The position numbers and the translations under genes were made by a program. Of a DNA stretch of 34,297 nucleotides, positions 1 through 8,035 are shown in pieces (position 1 is the stretch's first letter; each line of letters starts with the position of its first letter). The stretch is from Desulfuromonadales bacterium (GTDB lineage: Bacteria; Desulfobacterota; Desulfuromonadia; Desulfuromonadales; BM103): positions 1 through 34,297 of the forward strand of contig DAOVNV010000002.1 of assembly GCA_030630015.1 (NCBI GenBank), in the 5' to 3' direction. The notes under the pieces were generated by a model. The model saw nothing but the letters and a program-made list of their open reading frames with translations, had not been told where the DNA came from and did no database searches.

Positions 1-477
1 CGCTTTGGTCCGACCCGCATCCCTTACCTGCGCCGCGACTTCGGCATCGTCTTCCAGGACTTCAAGCTGCTCAATCGCAGAACCGTCTTCGAGAACGTCG
101 CTTTCCCGCTGGAAGTGACGGGACGCAAGCGTTATGAAATCAGCAAAAAGGTGTATCAGACGCTGAAGCAGGTGGGTTTGCAGCACCGCCTGAACGACTA
201 TCCGCTGCAGCTTTCCGGCGGTGAGCAGCAACGGGTTGCCGTTGCCAGGGCCCTGGTCGTTGATCCCCTGATTTTGCTTGCGGATGAACCGACCGGCAAT
301 CTGGACCCGGATGTCACACTCGATATCATGGAACTTTTCAAGGATGCGAATGCCCGTGGCACTACGGTGGTCATGGCAACCCACGATCGCCACCTGATCA
401 GCCAGTTCCCGCGTCGGGTGCTGGTTCTTGAAGCCGGGCGACTGTTAACCGACGATGAAACCCACGATTCCTGGTAA
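1..477 (+). CDS. ftsE: Cell-division ABC transporter ATP-binding protein FtsE (5' end outside window)
   Basis: The frame is open from the first base, so the start codon and Walker A motif lie upstream of the window; 158 residues are present of the usual 220 or so. Visible ABC ATPase motifs are the Q-loop VFQDFKLL, the signature LSGGEQQRVAVARAL, the Walker B plus D-loop LLADEPTGNLDP and the H-loop MATHD. The DFKLL form after the Q-loop Gln is typical of FtsE. FtsE pairs with FtsX at the divisome and, by ATP hydrolysis, drives activation of periplasmic peptidoglycan hydrolases rather than moving a solute. The ftsX gene begins 15 bp after the stop, and an EnvC-like gene follows it, which supports the FtsE assignment over LolD or MacB. 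Confidence 0.95.
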   Translation, partial: RFGPTRIPYLRRDFGIVFQDFKLLNRRTVFENVAFPLEVTGRKRYEISKKVYQTLKQVGLQHRLNDYPLQLSGGEQQRVAVARALVVDPLILLADEPTGNLDPDVTLDIMELFKDANARGTTVVMATHDRHLISQFPRRVLVLEAGRLLTDDETHDSW

Positions 478-492
478 GAGGCCAACTGCGGA

Positions 493-1398
493 ATGTTAGG
501 ACGACTCGGATACCACTTCAAAAGGGCAATGCGCAATATGCGCCAGAGCCCGGTGCTCAGCCTGGCTTCGATCGCAACCGTTGCCGTGTCCCTGGCATTG
601 CTTGCCTTTTTTGCGATTGCCGTGCTGAATGTGCAACAGCTGACCTCGACCTGGAGCGAGGAAATGGCCATTGTGGCTTATCTGGATGACCCTCCCGATG
701 CCAAAATTGTCAAGCAGTGGTTAGGTGACATTCGGGAGTATCCGGAGATTGCGAAAGCCGACTACATTACGCAGGAACAAGCTTTCGAAAGATTTCGGCG
801 GAGACTCGGCCCCGAGGCTGATCTGCTGGACGGTCTCGATGCAAACGTGCTGCCTGCATCGATTGAAATTCACCTTCAAGAAGACTTGCGTCAACGGGAA
901 ACAGTTGAGGCTGTTGTCGCAAGACTGCGCCAGGACACGCGCTTCAATGACCTGCAGTATGGCCAGGAGTGGCTGGAGAAATTTGAGGCGTTCCTGCTCC
1001 TGTTGCGTATTTCCGGTGCCGCACTGGGCAGCTTCCTGGTGTTTGCCGCGCTGGTTATTGTCGCCAATACCATCAAACTGACCCTCTACGTTCGTCAGGA
1101 CGAACTGGAGGCAATGGCCATGGTCGGCGGGACTCCACTGTTCATCAAGTTGCCCTACCTGGTTGAAGGCGCCCTGCAGGGGCTGTTCGGCGGCCTGGTT
1201 GCGCTTGGGGCGAGTTTCCTGGTTTTCAGGCTGCTGCTGATGGAAATCCTTGGACAGCTCCTCATGATTACTGGGGTCGACACGATTCATTTCCTGTCAC
1301 CTGTGTGGCAACTGCTGCTGGTTCTGGGTGGCAGTTTCATCGGCCTGCTGGGCAGTCTCTTTGCTCTGAGAAAGTTCGTGAGGGTCGGCCCGGCATGA
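493..1398 (+). CDS. ftsX: Cell-division permease-like protein FtsX
   Basis: This 301-residue protein has the FtsX layout: a short cytoplasmic N-terminus, a first membrane helix at about residues 27-48, a periplasmic domain of roughly 120 residues, then three more helixes at about 175-193, 225-247 and 273-293. The conserved LYVRQDELEAMAMVGGTP segment between helices 2 and 3 is the FtsX/MacB-family cytoplasmic motif. FtsX carries the FtsE signal through the membrane to a coiled-coil hydrolase activator. It follows ftsE directly, and its stop overlaps the ATG of the EnvC-like gene by 4 bp (ATGA), so the three are probably co-translated. The length is normal for the family. Confidence 0.95.
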   Translation: MLGRLGYHFKRAMRNMRQSPVLSLASIATVAVSLALLAFFAIAVLNVQQLTSTWSEEMAIVAYLDDPPDAKIVKQWLGDIREYPEIAKADYITQEQAFERFRRRLGPEADLLDGLDANVLPASIEIHLQEDLRQRETVEAVVARLRQDTRFNDLQYGQEWLEKFEAFLLLLRISGAALGSFLVFAALVIVANTIKLTLYVRQDELEAMAMVGGTPLFIKLPYLVEGALQGLFGGLVALGASFLVFRLLLMEILGQLLMITGVDTIHFLSPVWQLLLVLGGSFIGLLGSLFALRKFVRVGPA

Positions 1399-2564
1399 AG
1401 CGTTGGTTGGCAACCTGCCTGATGGCAGCATTTCTTCTGATTGGTTCGGCAGCCATCCGGCAGGCGGCGTGGGCTGACCAGGATGGTGACCTGGTGGCCA
1501 GCCAGGAGAAGCTTGCTGAGATTGAGAGGCAGATCGAAGCGGGTCTGCGTGACCTGCGCGATAAGCAGGCCAGGTCCAGCAGTCTTGCCGATGATCTGGC
1601 GCGGCTTGACGATGAGACCAGGCGGCTCGCCGCTGCCGTCAGGCGCAGCGGTAGAGAATTAAAAAAACTTGACGGACAGGTTGTGCAAGTCCGGAAGGAG
1701 CGGGAGACGTTACAGGCCTCTCTGCAGACCACCGGGGAGAAGGTACGCAGACGCCTGACCGTTCTCTACAAGAGCGGCGAAATTGGATTGGCCAGGGTGC
1801 TGCTCGGTGCGACGGTCACCCCTTACGAAATGGCTGAGAATCATGCTTTTCTGGCACGCCTGGTGCGTTATGATCGACAGTTGATCGAAGATTACAGGGG
1901 ACAGGCACAAAGGCTGGAAGAAAGACTGGTGCAGCTTCAGCAGTTGCGTGAAAAACAGGCTCGCCTGAATGAGAGGCGCAACCGACAGCAGGAGGCGCTC
2001 GGCAAAGCAGGCAAGACCAAGCGCAAACTACTTGTGGTGATACGCAAGGACGAGGCTCTATTGAGCGGTTATCTGGACGAATTGCGCGCCAAGGCAGCTC
2101 GACTCGGAGAACTGGTCAAAAAGCTTGAAACAGACCTTGTGCAATCCTATACTGAGTTTGCGACTTCGTTCAGTCAGCAGAAAGGCCGTCTTGCATGGCC
2201 GGTCTCCGGAAAGCTCCGGGTCGGCTTCGGGACGACTCGTAGCGCCGAACTGGGTACCTTGCTCGAGAGCAACGGGTTGGAGATCGTTGCTGAAGTCGGG
2301 TCGCCGGTCCAAGCCGTCTGGTCGGGCAAGGTCCTCTATGCCAGCCCGTTCCGTGGCTACGGCAAGCTGATGATTATCGATCACGGCGATAAATACTATT
2401 CACTCTACGCCCAGGTCGCGCGCTTTGCTAAACAGGCTGGCGAGCAGGTTTCACCGGGAGAAACGGTGGCTTACTCCGGTTTTGAGGGGCGTGATTACCT
2501 CTACTTCGAGGTCAGGCAAAGCGGCAAGCCGCTTGATCCTCTGCCGTGGCTGAAAAGGCGGTAG
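1395..2564 (+). CDS. envC: EnvC-like murein hydrolase activator (degenerate LytM/M23 domain)
   Basis: The start is placed at the ATG overlapping the ftsX stop, because it opens directly on a signal peptide (MKRWLATCLMAAFLLIGSAA); a longer upstream extension of the same frame lies inside ftsX. The 389-residue product then has a long charged coiled coil (about residues 35-265) and a C-terminal LytM fold (about 290-385). The zinc-ligand motifs are lost: the usual HxG..D is absent, YAHL has become YAQV, and HLHFE has become YLYFE. This is what is expected of EnvC, which activates amidases instead of cutting peptidoglycan. Position after ftsEX supports that role: FtsX probably binds the coiled coil. 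The symbol is used for the functional class; strict orthology to E. coli EnvC is not shown. Confidence 0.88.
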   Translation: MKRWLATCLMAAFLLIGSAAIRQAAWADQDGDLVASQEKLAEIERQIEAGLRDLRDKQARSSSLADDLARLDDETRRLAAAVRRSGRELKKLDGQVVQVRKERETLQASLQTTGEKVRRRLTVLYKSGEIGLARVLLGATVTPYEMAENHAFLARLVRYDRQLIEDYRGQAQRLEERLVQLQQLREKQARLNERRNRQQEALGKAGKTKRKLLVVIRKDEALLSGYLDELRAKAARLGELVKKLETDLVQSYTEFATSFSQQKGRLAWPVSGKLRVGFGTTRSAELGTLLESNGLEIVAEVGSPVQAVWSGKVLYASPFRGYGKLMIIDHGDKYYSLYAQVARFAKQAGEQVSPGETVAYSGFEGRDYLYFEVRQSGKPLDPLPWLKRR

Positions 2565-2605
2565 ATCTGTTTCGATAATATTTCCCGTTGATGTCGGAGG
2601 TTTTA

Positions 2606-3916
2606 ATGTTCAGGGGTAAGCTTTCAATCTTTTTTCTTGTTCTGCTTGGTTGTCTGCTGTTCAGTTGGATGTCTTCAGGCCGGGTGGTGATCCCGGCCGC
2701 CGCCCAGGCGACGTCCAGCTATCAGGACCTGCAGCTTTTCACTGACGTACTGACGATCGTTAAACGCAGTTATGTGGAAGAAGTGTCGATCAAGGACCTG
2801 ATTTATGGTGCCATCGACGGCATGCTGCTGTCGCTCGATCCTCACTCAGGGTTCATGCCGCCTGAAATCTACCAGGAAATGAAACTGGACACACGCGGAC
2901 AGTTCGGAGGGTTGGGCATAGAAATCACCATGCGCGACGGACTTCTTACCGTGGTAGCGCCAATTGAGGACACCCCCGCCGCGCGTGCCGGGCTTAAAAC
3001 TGGTGACCAGATTATCAAAATTGAGGGACAGTTTACCAAGGACATGGAAATCATGGCGGCTGTGCGCCTGATGCGCGGCGAACCTGGGACCAGCATTACG
3101 ATCACCGTGCTACGCGAGGCCTTTGGCAAACCCAGGGATTTCACCCTGATCCGGGAGATTATCAAGGTCAAGAGCGTCAAGTCGAGTACTCTTGAAGAGG
3201 GTTATGGCTATATCCGTCTGGCCCAATTCCAGGAACGTTCCTCGCAAGACCTGGCCAAAGCCCTGACAACCCTTCATGAGGAGAACGAGGCCGGTCTGAA
3301 AGGCCTGGTGCTGGATTTGCGCAACAATCCTGGTGGCTTGCTTGATCAGGCCGTGGAGGTGGTAGACCTGTTCCTGCGTGAGGGTATGATCGTTTATACC
3401 AAGGGTCGTGAGGCTGATTCGCAGATGGAATTCACCGCGACTCAGGGAGGAACTGAGCCTGACTATCCCTTGGTCATATTGATCAACGGCGGCAGTGCCA
3501 GCGCGGCCGAAATTGTTTCTGGAGCCCTTCAGGACCATGGCCGTGCGGTCATCCTCGGCAGCCAGAGTTTCGGCAAGGGGTCGGTGCAAACCATTATTCC
3601 GCTGAGCGACGAATCCGGACTGCGTTTGACGACCGCTCGTTATTATACGCCAAGGGGAACATCGATTCAGGCCAAGGGGATCACTCCTGATATCGAAGTC
3701 CTCCTAGGAGAAGTGAAGGAACTCGAGGAAACGGGTCCCCTGCGGGAGAGTGACCTGAAGAATCATATTGAGATGGATGAAACTGCTCCAGATGACAGGT
3801 CGGAAATAGAGGCTTTGGTCGATGAGAAATTCAGGGACGATTATCAACTCATGCGAGCTCTGGATCTGCTCAAGGGCTGGCAGGTTTTTCAGTCGATGAA
3901 AAAAGATGCGGCCTGA
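2606..3916 (+). CDS. ctpA: Carboxyl-terminal processing peptidase CtpA (S41 family)
   Basis: The start is set at 2606 because a GGAGG sits 5 bp upstream; in-frame TTG 2588 and ATG 2591 have no such site. The 436-residue protein begins with a signal peptide or anchor (FFLVLLGCLLFSW), followed by a PDZ domain at about residues 93-170 (GGLGIEI...GLKTGDQIIKIEG) and the S41 protease core. The catalytic dyad is visible: Ser299 in GGSASAAEI and Lys324 in SFGKGSVQT, with the family's 25-residue spacing. Such proteases trim or degrade periplasmic proteins, often peptidoglycan hydrolases or their adaptors. The ftsEX-envC-ctpA order suggests work on the division hydrolase system, which is an inference. 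A charged C-terminal tail of about 60 residues follows the core. Confidence 0.95.
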   Translation: MFRGKLSIFFLVLLGCLLFSWMSSGRVVIPAAAQATSSYQDLQLFTDVLTIVKRSYVEEVSIKDLIYGAIDGMLLSLDPHSGFMPPEIYQEMKLDTRGQFGGLGIEITMRDGLLTVVAPIEDTPAARAGLKTGDQIIKIEGQFTKDMEIMAAVRLMRGEPGTSITITVLREAFGKPRDFTLIREIIKVKSVKSSTLEEGYGYIRLAQFQERSSQDLAKALTTLHEENEAGLKGLVLDLRNNPGGLLDQAVEVVDLFLREGMIVYTKGREADSQMEFTATQGGTEPDYPLVILINGGSASAAEIVSGALQDHGRAVILGSQSFGKGSVQTIIPLSDESGLRLTTARYYTPRGTSIQAKGITPDIEVLLGEVKELEETGPLRESDLKNHIEMDETAPDDRSEIEALVDEKFRDDYQLMRALDLLKGWQVFQSMKKDAA

Positions 3917-3924
3917 TCGGTTAG

Positions 3925-4085
3925 CAAGTTTGTACGTAATTATTCAGCATCTCAGCGAGGGCATGTGATCTACAGCCATTACCTGCGTCCAATGTTGTCA
4001 CTTAACTTCCCGCAGGCAACAGCTATAGCCCACATGCTGTGCGGTTAGTCAGACAGCTGAATAGTTACGTTTGTACAAGAACTTG
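3925..4085. repeat. Long imperfect palindrome, MITE-like or structured-RNA element
   Basis: Nearly the whole gap between ctpA and the deacetylase gene folds on itself. Outer arms: CAAGTT (3925-3930) with AACTTG (4080-4085); TTGTAC just inside; then ACGTAATTATTCAGC (left) against the complement of GCTGAATAGTTACGT (right), 14 of 15 matched. Inner arms: about 3972-3987 with 4010-4025, ending in CCTGCG/CGCAGG, where the four mismatches are all transitions that allow G-U pairing on one strand. A GCATGTG motif also recurs in both arms. No ORF lies inside. It could be a miniature transposable element or a transcribed hairpin; copy number elsewhere in the genome would decide. Confidence 0.6.
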
Positions 4086-4126
4086 AGAGCTATTATTGCC
4101 AGCTCTGCGTCGCCGGATAGATATAT

Positions 4127-5272
4127 ATGGGAAAAAAACGTTCGAGTCGTCGTCGCAAATCGATCCCCTGGTATAAGCTGACCCGTACCTGGCTGGTGTT
4201 GCTCTGCCTGGTCGGCGGTCTGGTCTTTGGCTTGGTCTGGATGGCAGGGCAGGGCGATGCCCCGCCGCCCCGCAAGGTTCCGCCGCAGACTCAGCCCGGT
4301 CCGCCCGTGCCCGACCTGACAGATGTCATCAGGTCAGAGACGGAAGCTTTTCTCGCTTCCACCGATTTTCGCAAATCGATGGTCAAGCGTGACCTGACGA
4401 CTACGCCACTTCGCTATACTGTCGATGGTGAGCCGCCCTCGACGGCTTTGCTCAACGGTCTGCAGACACGTTTGAGAAATCACTCGTCGCGCCTTTCTGC
4501 CAGGATGACGGCCGATGATGTGCTGGTTGTTGCCGAGGCCGGCAAAGAACGTGTCCTGGTTTTTTTCGTCCCTCCACTGGCGCCGATACCGCAGGGGCCG
4601 CGAGTAGCAATCATTATGGATGACCTCGGGCGGGGAACCTATCCGGCCGAGGTGTTGCTCGGTATTGAACAGCCCGTGACCTTTTCGATCCTCCCCGGCG
4701 AAAGTGATGCCCGCAGAGTGGCGCAAATGGCACATGCTGCGAATCGGGAGATTCTGTTGCATGTACCTATGGAGCCTCAGGGCTATCCGGCTGTAAACCC
4801 GGGTGAGGATGCCCTGTTCGTCCGCTACTCCGAACAGGAGATTGCCAAGCGGTTTGTCGATCTCCTGGCCAAGGTCCCCTATGCCGTGGGGACCAACAAC
4901 CATATGGGCTCACGTTTTACCGAAGATCGTCGGGGGATGACAACGGTAATGAGTGTGTTGCGAGAACGGGGGCTGTTTTTTGTCGACAGCCTGACGACCG
5001 GCAGATCAGTGGCTGTCGCTGTGGCCCTGGATAACGGGGTGCCGGTCTTGCAGCGGGACGTTTTTCTGGATAACGTTGCCGATGTCGAGCTGATTACCGT
5101 CGAACTGCAACGTCTGGCCAGAAAAGCCGTTCAGAATGGTCAGGCGATAGGGATCTGCCATCCTTATCCGGAAACCCTGCAGGCATTGCAGCGCGAGTTG
5201 CCCAAACTGGCCGAACAAGGTGTTCAGATTGTGCCAGTGGCAAGTCTGCTGCAAGGGCGGCGCAGGGGGTAG
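4127..5272 (+). CDS. Divergent polysaccharide deacetylase family protein (YibQ-type)
   Basis: A 381-residue protein with a very basic N-terminus (GKKRSSRRRKS), one membrane helix at about residues 24-45 and a Pro-rich linker, then an unassigned region (about 65-150) and a C-terminal NodB-like barrel of the divergent deacetylase (formerly DUF610) family. Visible family landmarks are VAIIMDDLG, TFSILPG, HVPMEP, GTNNHMGSRFT, FVDSLTT and ICHPYPETL. The active site would face the periplasm. In Geobacter relatives this gene commonly follows a ctpA-type protease, as here. The substrate is unknown; peptidoglycan or another envelope glycan is a guess. The ATG at 4127 has only a weak ribosome-binding site, so the start is less certain. 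Confidence 0.88.
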   Translation: MGKKRSSRRRKSIPWYKLTRTWLVLLCLVGGLVFGLVWMAGQGDAPPPRKVPPQTQPGPPVPDLTDVIRSETEAFLASTDFRKSMVKRDLTTTPLRYTVDGEPPSTALLNGLQTRLRNHSSRLSARMTADDVLVVAEAGKERVLVFFVPPLAPIPQGPRVAIIMDDLGRGTYPAEVLLGIEQPVTFSILPGESDARRVAQMAHAANREILLHVPMEPQGYPAVNPGEDALFVRYSEQEIAKRFVDLLAKVPYAVGTNNHMGSRFTEDRRGMTTVMSVLRERGLFFVDSLTTGRSVAVAVALDNGVPVLQRDVFLDNVADVELITVELQRLARKAVQNGQAIGICHPYPETLQALQRELPKLAEQGVQIVPVASLLQGRRRG

Positions 5273-5295
5273 TTGTTAGGTCCTAATTTGGCAGG

Positions 5296-6696
5296 TCAGG
5301 GCAGCTGAGTGCTGATGCGGGCCATGGCGGTGGTGAACTGATCATAGCTCTGATCGTAGAGGATCTCTTCCGGAAGGTCCGTGCTGACTTTGCGGAGGAT
5401 GAGGAAAGTATCGCCGAGACGTCCCTCGGCATCGAACAAAGTGCGCTCCAGAAGAGGAAAGAGGTCGGAGCGTTCCTTGCTCAGCAGGCGTTTCTCGAAC
5501 TCCTGGAGTTCGATCACCTTGTGTGAGACTTCGAGGCCTGTTTCATCGAACCTGTAAAAAGACAGCTGCTGCTGGTAAAAGTTGCGGGTGTGTGGAGCGC
5601 GGTGCAGAATGAAGTAGGATCGCTGAGCGGTTTCCCTGAACAGGTCCCAGGTCGGGTCATTCGGTTCGATAGTGCGCCGTGCGCCGTAGAAATAGCGGAA
5701 CACAAGTTTCGTGAAACACTCTTCCTCGAGAAAACCGAGGATTTTTTTGTCTGAACTTTGTGCAAAGTATCCGGCGGGATCAATGTGGTTTTCATGGACG
5801 AGGCTGCGGCCGCATACCAGGCAGTTCGGGTGGATCTGTAGACGGCGATCTGCGTAGGCTGATTGACGCTGTTCAAATGCCTGAAATTCGTTCTGCTGGA
5901 ATTCATCGAGTCGCCGCTGTTGGTTGTCCAGCATACCGAGGTACAACTGACGCGCCACATGTGCCAGTTGCACATGGACATCCGTGTGCCGGCCGTGAGT
6001 CAGGACCGGATAGATTTTCCCTTCCGGGTTAGTATTGAGCGATTCGACTTTGGGACTTTTCGCAATATATCCTTCCATGCAGCGGTAGCCGCGGTTGATG
6101 GCGTAGGCTTTGAGCAACTGGTAGGGGTCGCGAAACGGCCCGTCGTAATGAATGCGCCCGTCCACCAGGCAGGGAAGGATGCGCAACGGTCTGCGTGACA
6201 GGCCGTTGCTGTCGAAGAAATCGTAGATGTGGCGGCAATTTGCCAGGGAGGGTGCGTCCTTGACAGGGATGACGACCCGGTCGGCTGCAAACAAGGCATT
6301 CTGGGTAAAAATATCCAGGTCGGGCCGGGTGTCGATGATAACGATTCCGCCGAGTCGGGACTGGCCGAGAGCCTTGGCCAACAGGGCCGGGTTGTCAAGC
6401 TCTCTGCGCAGTTTATGCAAGTCACCGCTTGAAGCGATAAACTGCACGCCGTATTCGCCAGTTTCGACCAGGTTGTCAGCAACGGCTCCGCCGAACAGGT
6501 TGGCGACATTGCCGGACCCGCCCGACCCGTTAATGCGGAACATCTGGTCGACGGAAAAATGGTTGTCGAAGCTGAACAGGGTAACCGGCAAGTCCTCGTG
6601 AAGGGCTTTCAGGTAGATGGCAAGGTTGGTTGCCAGGGTCGTTTTGCCGACCCCGCCCTTGTCGCTGGAGATGGTGATGACATATGGTGCGGACAT
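5296..6696 (-). CDS. MinD/ParA-type P-loop ATPase with an unrecognised C-terminal domain
   Basis: The 466-residue product opens with a deviant Walker A (SDKGGVGKTT, signature Lys13 and Lys18), followed by IVIIDTRPDLD (Walker B region) and VIPVKDAPS, so residues 1 to about 255 are a MinD/ParA ATPase. A charged, Gln-rich helical stretch (about 255-290) leads to roughly 175 residues I cannot assign. These begin with a CxxC-type segment (NCLVCGRSLVHENH) that could bind zinc and end in a helical tail. There is no ParB or MinE partner beside it. It is convergent with the deacetylase gene, 23 bp away, and divergent from xseA. A role in positioning a cellular structure is possible for the family but not shown here. 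Confidence 0.85.
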   Translation of the reverse strand: MSAPYVITISSDKGGVGKTTLATNLAIYLKALHEDLPVTLFSFDNHFSVDQMFRINGSGGSGNVANLFGGAVADNLVETGEYGVQFIASSGDLHKLRRELDNPALLAKALGQSRLGGIVIIDTRPDLDIFTQNALFAADRVVIPVKDAPSLANCRHIYDFFDSNGLSRRPLRILPCLVDGRIHYDGPFRDPYQLLKAYAINRGYRCMEGYIAKSPKVESLNTNPEGKIYPVLTHGRHTDVHVQLAHVARQLYLGMLDNQQRRLDEFQQNEFQAFEQRQSAYADRRLQIHPNCLVCGRSLVHENHIDPAGYFAQSSDKKILGFLEEECFTKLVFRYFYGARRTIEPNDPTWDLFRETAQRSYFILHRAPHTRNFYQQQLSFYRFDETGLEVSHKVIELQEFEKRLLSKERSDLFPLLERTLFDAEGRLGDTFLILRKVSTDLPEEILYDQSYDQFTTAMARISTQLP

Positions 6697-6724
6697 AATC
6701 GTGTCTCGATGCTATAATCCAAAA

Positions 6725-6737
6725 TGAAACAGTTTCA
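6725..6737. promoter_or_regulatory. Palindrome in the ATPase/xseA divergent region
   Basis: TGAAAC-A-GTTTCA is a perfect 6-bp inverted repeat around one base, 28 bp upstream of the ATPase start and 89 bp upstream of xseA. It sits where an operator or promoter for the divergent pair would be. No regulator can be named. Confidence 0.35.
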
Positions 6738-6772
6738 GATATATAGTGTGCGTTGCTCGAAATGTCAAATGA

Positions 6773-6794
6773 AAACCCCAAGATGTAGGGGTTT
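6773..6794 (+). other. Hairpin in the xseA leader
   Basis: AAACCCC and GGGGTTT form a perfect 7-bp stem around an 8-base loop, 32 bp before the xseA start. T-rich sequence follows (GTTGGTTTTC) but there is no clean U-tract. It may be a weak attenuator or a transcript-stabilising hairpin. Confidence 0.35.
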
Positions 6795-6826
6795 GTTGGT
6801 TTTCTAAGACTCAACAGGTTCATGCT

Positions 6827-8035
6827 ATGCAGCCAATGAATGAAGTTTCCCGGAAATTGACGGTCAGCGGTCTTGTGGCACTGCTGCAGGACGTTGTCGA
6901 AAGCAACTTTGTCGATGTCGAGGTGGAAGGTGAAGTCTCGAATTTTTCGTCGCCGGCTTCCGGACATTGGTATTTCAGCCTCAAGGACGAGCGATCACAG
7001 TTGCGTGCGGTCATGTTTCGTGGTCGCAATCGGCATGTTGATGTGCGTCCGAAGGATGGGCTTCAGATCCTGTGCAAGGGTAGCCTGGGCGTCTATTTGG
7101 CGCGGGGTGAGGTGCAACTGATCGTAGAGCGTCTGACGACAAGCGGCATCGGCGACTTGCAGAAGGCTTACGAGGATCTGAAGCACAAATTGTCCGCTGA
7201 GGGATTGTTTGCAGTCGAGCGCAAGCGGCCTCTTCCTGCATTTCCGACGTCCATTGGTATTGTGACTTCGGCAACCGGCGCGGCCATCCACGACATCATG
7301 AACGTGATACGCCGGCGAGCACCGGGGCTGCATATCCTGTTGCGTCCGGTCAGGGTACAGGGGGAAGGTGCCGCCGCCGAAATCGCGGCGGCAATCGAAG
7401 ATTTTAATCAGTTTACCGGACCGGACGTGCTGATTGTCGGCCGCGGCGGTGGCTCGCTGGAAGACTTGTGGGCTTTCAACGAAGAGGTTGTCGCCCGGGC
7501 CATAGCGGCTTCACAGGTGCCGGTTATTTCTGCGGTCGGCCATGAGGTCGATGTCACCATTTCCGATCTGGTTGCAGACGTTCGGGCTGCGACTCCCAGT
7601 GTGGCTGCCGAGATGGTCGCCAAGAGCCGTCTTGAGCTCGAAGCACATCTTGATCACCTGGCCATGCGTCTGCAGTCGCAACTGATGCAGCGGATTACTT
7701 TGGTTCGGCAACAGCTTGATAGCCTGCAAGGCCGACTCAGGTTTTCGGTTCGTGACTGGTCTTTCCAGAAAGAGGCCCTCGAAAACCTTTCCCACCAGTT
7801 GCAGAGGGCGATGCAGGGCGAACTGCGTCGTCATGCGGATCAGCTTGGTCAATATGCGGGTCGTTTGCAGGCGCTTTCTCCACTGAATCAGCTCGAGCGT
7901 GGCTATGTGATTGCCAGCCGTACCCGGGATGCGGCTGGGTTATCCCACGCCGAAGGGCTTGCCCTCGGCGAGGACTTGTGGCTGCGTTTTGTCGATGGAC
8001 GGGTGCGTACAAAAGTGGTGGAGGTCGAATCGTGA
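6827..8035 (+). CDS. xseA: Exodeoxyribonuclease VII large subunit
   Basis: A 402-residue XseA, close to family length. An N-terminal OB-fold (about residues 8-100; LTVSGLVALLQD, VEVEGEVSNF, GHWYFSLKDE) precedes the catalytic region with PTSIGIVTSATGAAIHD, DVLIVGRGGGSLEDLWAFNEE and PVISAVGHEVDVTISD, then a coiled coil and the C-terminal LERGY segment. With XseB it forms the exonuclease that degrades single-stranded DNA to oligonucleotides in recombination and mismatch repair. The gene heads the operon that also holds xseB, ispA and dxs. ATG 6836 (MNEVS) is a possible alternative start; neither has a strong ribosome-binding site. The stop overlaps the next gene's GTG. Confidence 0.97.
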   Translation: MQPMNEVSRKLTVSGLVALLQDVVESNFVDVEVEGEVSNFSSPASGHWYFSLKDERSQLRAVMFRGRNRHVDVRPKDGLQILCKGSLGVYLARGEVQLIVERLTTSGIGDLQKAYEDLKHKLSAEGLFAVERKRPLPAFPTSIGIVTSATGAAIHDIMNVIRRRAPGLHILLRPVRVQGEGAAAEIAAAIEDFNQFTGPDVLIVGRGGGSLEDLWAFNEEVVARAIAASQVPVISAVGHEVDVTISDLVADVRAATPSVAAEMVAKSRLELEAHLDHLAMRLQSQLMQRITLVRQQLDSLQGRLRFSVRDWSFQKEALENLSHQLQRAMQGELRRHADQLGQYAGRLQALSPLNQLERGYVIASRTRDAAGLSHAEGLALGEDLWLRFVDGRVRTKVVEVES

